64,000 nt of DNA. It comes from Bacteroidota bacterium (GTDB lineage Bacteria > Bacteroidota > Bacteroidia > 2-12-FULL-35-15). The stretch covers positions 85,148 through 149,147 of the forward strand of contig JAFLBF010000003.1 of assembly GCA_017303895.1 (NCBI GenBank). The letters are read 5' to 3'. Each line of letters begins with the position of its first letter. The stretch's first letter is position 1. Under the pieces are notes generated by a model. It was not told where the DNA came from, did no database searches, and saw only the letters and a list, made by a program, of their open reading frames with translations. The position numbers and the translations under genes are program-made. Below are positions 61,522-64,000 of the stretch, in pieces.

Positions 61522-64000
61522 ATGTTAAACCGGATGATCCACTATTTCTGTGTTTTGTTTTGTATTCTATTAGCAGGAACGATCTCTGCTCAAGATAGAA
61601 TGCAGGATGGGAATGAAATTCTTTCCAATACAATTATTGTAAAGTGCCGTGATGCAAGCAATATTTCCTCTTCTGCTTTTGTTTCACTGTTTCAAAGCAT
61701 TGGCGGGTATGATCTGCATCGAAAATTTCCTTCGGCAAAAACTCCACGTGCAGTAACTGATGAGGATGGGAATAAATTGGTGGACCTTACACTTGTTTAT
61801 GAGTTTAGTTATTCCGGTCAGTTTACAATAGAGAAAGTGATCAGTAAATGTTCCGCTTTGAATTTATTTGAATATGTAGAGCCGCATTATATTCCGAAAA
61901 CGTGTTATTTGCCGAATGATACATCTTCTTTATTTCAGTATCATATTAGCCAAATAAAGGCTGATTCGGCCTGGAGTATTAATTCAGGACCTGCGCGTGG
62001 AGATACCAATATGGTCATTGGTATTACAGATACCGGTATTGAATTAACGCACCCCGATCTGTATCCGAATATTAAACTCAATTATGCTGATACGCTAGGT
62101 GGAGGTGATGATGATGGTGATGGTTACACAGATAATTTTGCAGGCTGGGATCTGGGAGAAAATGATAATAATCCGAATTATACTTCCAATGCACATGGAG
62201 TGCATGTTGCCGGGATTGCAGCTGCAAAAACAGATAACATAACAGGGGTAGCCGGTGTTGGTTTTAACTGTAAGTTTCTTCCTGTAAAAATTGCGAATGC
62301 TTCCGGATCCTTGACGATGGCTTATGAAGGGATTGCTTATGCTGCAGAGCATGGTTGTAAGGTGATCAATTGTTCCTGGGGCTCAGCGGCAGGCGGTCAG
62401 CTAGGACAGGATGTGATCGATTATGCAACATTCAATTTTGATGCATTAGTGGTTGCAGCAGCAGGGAATAATAGTGCAGAAATGGATTTTTATCCTGCAT
62501 CTTTTCAAAATGTGTTGAGTGTGGCGAATACCGACTGGAATGATGTTAAAGCATCTACTTCTAATTATGGCTATAATGTGGACATTTGTGCGCCCGGTGA
62601 AAGTATCTATTCAACTTATCCAAGTAATTCGTATTCTTATTTGTCAGGGACTTCTATGGCATCGCCTGTTGTGGCTGGAACTGCAGCAATTGTCCGCTCC
62701 AGCTATCCCTCATTAAATGCATTGCAAACAGCGGAACAACTAAAAACAACGGCCGATGATATTTACCCTTTGAATTTAATTGCTTATGAAAATAAATTGG
62801 GAGCAGGCAGAGTAAATTTATATCGTGCTTTGACCGCCAATTTATCTCCTTCTATTATAATGACACAACGTGTCATTAATGATCAAAATGATAACAATTA
62901 TTATTCGGGTGATACACTCCGAATTTCAGGTGTTTATACCAATTATTTAGCAGCTGTTACAAACTTGCAGATCGATCTGTTGTCGGCTTCTCCCTACGTA
63001 ACTATTATTGATGGGAATACGCCTATAGGTGCTGTTGCCACATTAGGATCTGCAAATAATAATTCGGATGTTTTTGAGATTGAATTGCTTCCGGGTATTC
63101 CTAATAATTATCCATTAGTTTTTGAAATAAAATATACCGATGGACCTAGTAATTATTTGCATTCGGAATTTTTTACGGTAATGTTGAATCCGGATTATAT
63201 TAATATTGATATTAATGATGTTGCAACTACTATAACAAGTATTGGAAGGACCGGATATCTTACCAATCAGCAAACTCAAGGACTAGGATTTACTTATAAT
63301 GGAAGCGGATCACTTTTTTATGAGGCAGGATTAATGATCGGGACCAATACCTCACAAGTGTCGGATGGGATCCGCAATTCAGGGACTGCAGATAATGACT
63401 TTGCTTCCTTGAATATTGTGCAACAATTAGTACCGGCAGTGAATTCTGATTTTGATGTGTATGGAACGATGAATGATGCATCTGCACAGTCACCTTTGTT
63501 TATTGATATTAAACACAAGGCGTTTGCCTGGACAAGTCCTGGGAACAGAAAATACGTGATGCTGGAATACGATATAAAAAATACGGGCATCACCGCACTG
63601 AATAATTTGTATGCAGGATTATTTTCCGATTGGGATATTGACGCTTCTAGTTTTAATAATAACAGAGCCTCAGCTGACATTCCTAATAAAATGGGTTATG
63701 TATATAACACTACTTCAAATTTGCCTTATGCCGGTGTGAAGGTATTGAGCAATACAGCTCCAGCTCTTTGTTACTCCATTGATAATGTCTCCGGTGGGAA
63801 TGGAGGAGTTGATATGTATAATGGGTTTGATACATCAGATAAATATATCACACTTTCTACCAACAGATTAAATGCCGGTGTTGCGGGAAATGGTGCTGAT
63901 GTGGCTCAAGTAGTAAGTTCGGGACCGTTTACCATTTTACCTGGCGATTCGGTTCATGTGGCTTTTGCAATTTTGGCTGGCGATAGTTTGCAGGATCTAC
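61522..64000 (+). CDS. Subtilisin-like (S8) secreted protease, 3' truncated
   Basis: An open frame of 826 codons runs from this ATG to the last base of the window, so the C-terminus is missing. The product has a signal peptide (FCVLFCILLAGTISAQ), an inhibitor-like propeptide region (about 25-130), and the S8 catalytic domain. The catalytic triad is Asp170 (GITDTGIELTHPDL), His225 (AHGVHVAGIAA) and Ser378 (LSGTSMASPVVAGTAA), with oxyanion Asn316 (AAAGNN). A beta-rich region follows (about 450 onward). Proteins of this layout in Bacteroidota usually end in a type IX sorting domain, which would be expected beyond the window. The start is the first ATG upstream of the signal peptide. Confidence 0.9.
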   Translation, partial: MLNRMIHYFCVLFCILLAGTISAQDRMQDGNEILSNTIIVKCRDASNISSSAFVSLFQSIGGYDLHRKFPSAKTPRAVTDEDGNKLVDLTLVYEFSYSGQFTIEKVISKCSALNLFEYVEPHYIPKTCYLPNDTSSLFQYHISQIKADSAWSINSGPARGDTNMVIGITDTGIELTHPDLYPNIKLNYADTLGGGDDDGDGYTDNFAGWDLGENDNNPNYTSNAHGVHVAGIAAAKTDNITGVAGVGFNCKFLPVKIANASGSLTMAYEGIAYAAEHGCKVINCSWGSAAGGQLGQDVIDYATFNFDALVVAAAGNNSAEMDFYPASFQNVLSVANTDWNDVKASTSNYGYNVDICAPGESIYSTYPSNSYSYLSGTSMASPVVAGTAAIVRSSYPSLNALQTAEQLKTTADDIYPLNLIAYENKLGAGRVNLYRALTANLSPSIIMTQRVINDQNDNNYYSGDTLRISGVYTNYLAAVTNLQIDLLSASPYVTIIDGNTPIGAVATLGSANNNSDVFEIELLPGIPNNYPLVFEIKYTDGPSNYLHSEFFTVMLNPDYINIDINDVATTITSIGRTGYLTNQQTQGLGFTYNGSGSLFYEAGLMIGTNTSQVSDGIRNSGTADNDFASLNIVQQLVPAVNSDFDVYGTMNDASAQSPLFIDIKHKAFAWTSPGNRKYVMLEYDIKNTGITALNNLYAGLFSDWDIDASSFNNNRASADIPNKMGYVYNTTSNLPYAGVKVLSNTAPALCYSIDNVSGGNGGVDMYNGFDTSDKYITLSTNRLNAGVAGNGADVAQVVSSGPFTILPGDSVHVAFAILAGDSLQDL

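Overview
The window is a chromosomal segment of a Bacteroidota bacterium. Evidence for this is a type IX secretion/gliding cluster (porP-like, gldK, gldL, gldM, gldN and a second gldN-like gene), a secreted protein with a type IX sorting tail, a TonB-dependent receptor with a carboxypeptidase-regulatory-like N-terminus, and DUF4412, DUF983 and GH3 family proteins. Promoters repeatedly match the Bacteroidota -7 element TAnnTTTG, and several of these decide between possible start codons. I cannot place the organism below phylum level. No rRNA, tRNA or CRISPR array was seen.

Layout. 1-6.4 kb: a truncated GH3 gene and a LysE exporter, then a RAYT transposase with at least ten copies of its REP-like hairpin, a radical SAM protein, a SpoIIE-type phosphatase and DNA polymerase IV. 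6.5-11.5 kb: an AT-rich, tightly packed four-gene minus-strand operon coding for a C5-cytosine DNA methyltransferase, a protein with two GHKL ATPase domains, a receiver-like protein and a caspase/CHAT-like putative protease. This is the main candidate for an undescribed defence or signalling system. 11.6-17.4 kb: rlmF, then a winged-helix/nucleotidyltransferase pair resembling AbiE toxin-antitoxin, bracketed by a 34-bp imperfect direct repeat derived from the 3' end of the neighbouring YD-repeat gene; then a secreted type IX cargo protein, a thioesterase and a solo REP copy. 17.5-30 kb: housekeeping genes (YcaQ-like glycosylase, MazG-like hydrolase, Skp/OmpH, peroxiredoxin, SecA, AsmA, an RsuA-family pseudouridine synthase, YraN). 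30-37 kb: the minus-strand series miaB, sigma-54 activator, lptE, TPR protein, secG, groES, groEL. 37.5-48.3 kb: topA, a degenerate arginase-fold protein, then the type IX secretion genes. 48.3-64 kb: membrane and housekeeping genes (AI-2E family permease, YdjM-like hydrolase, ABC-F, pyrG, TonB receptor, EVE protein, holA, AMP nucleosidase), an HsdR-N domain protein and a subtilisin-like protease cut by the window end.

How the parts connect. GldK and GldN form the periplasmic ring, GldL and GldM form the inner-membrane motor, and PorP-like proteins attach to the outer membrane. The window also holds a likely client of this machine (15015-16319). SecA/SecG and Skp/LptE supply envelope proteins upstream of it. 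In the 6.5-11.5 kb operon I infer that the methyltransferase marks host DNA, the two-ATPase kinase-like protein senses and signals through the receiver-like protein, and the caspase-like protein is the effector. Domain motifs, gene order and spacing are seen in the sequence; the pathway is inference.
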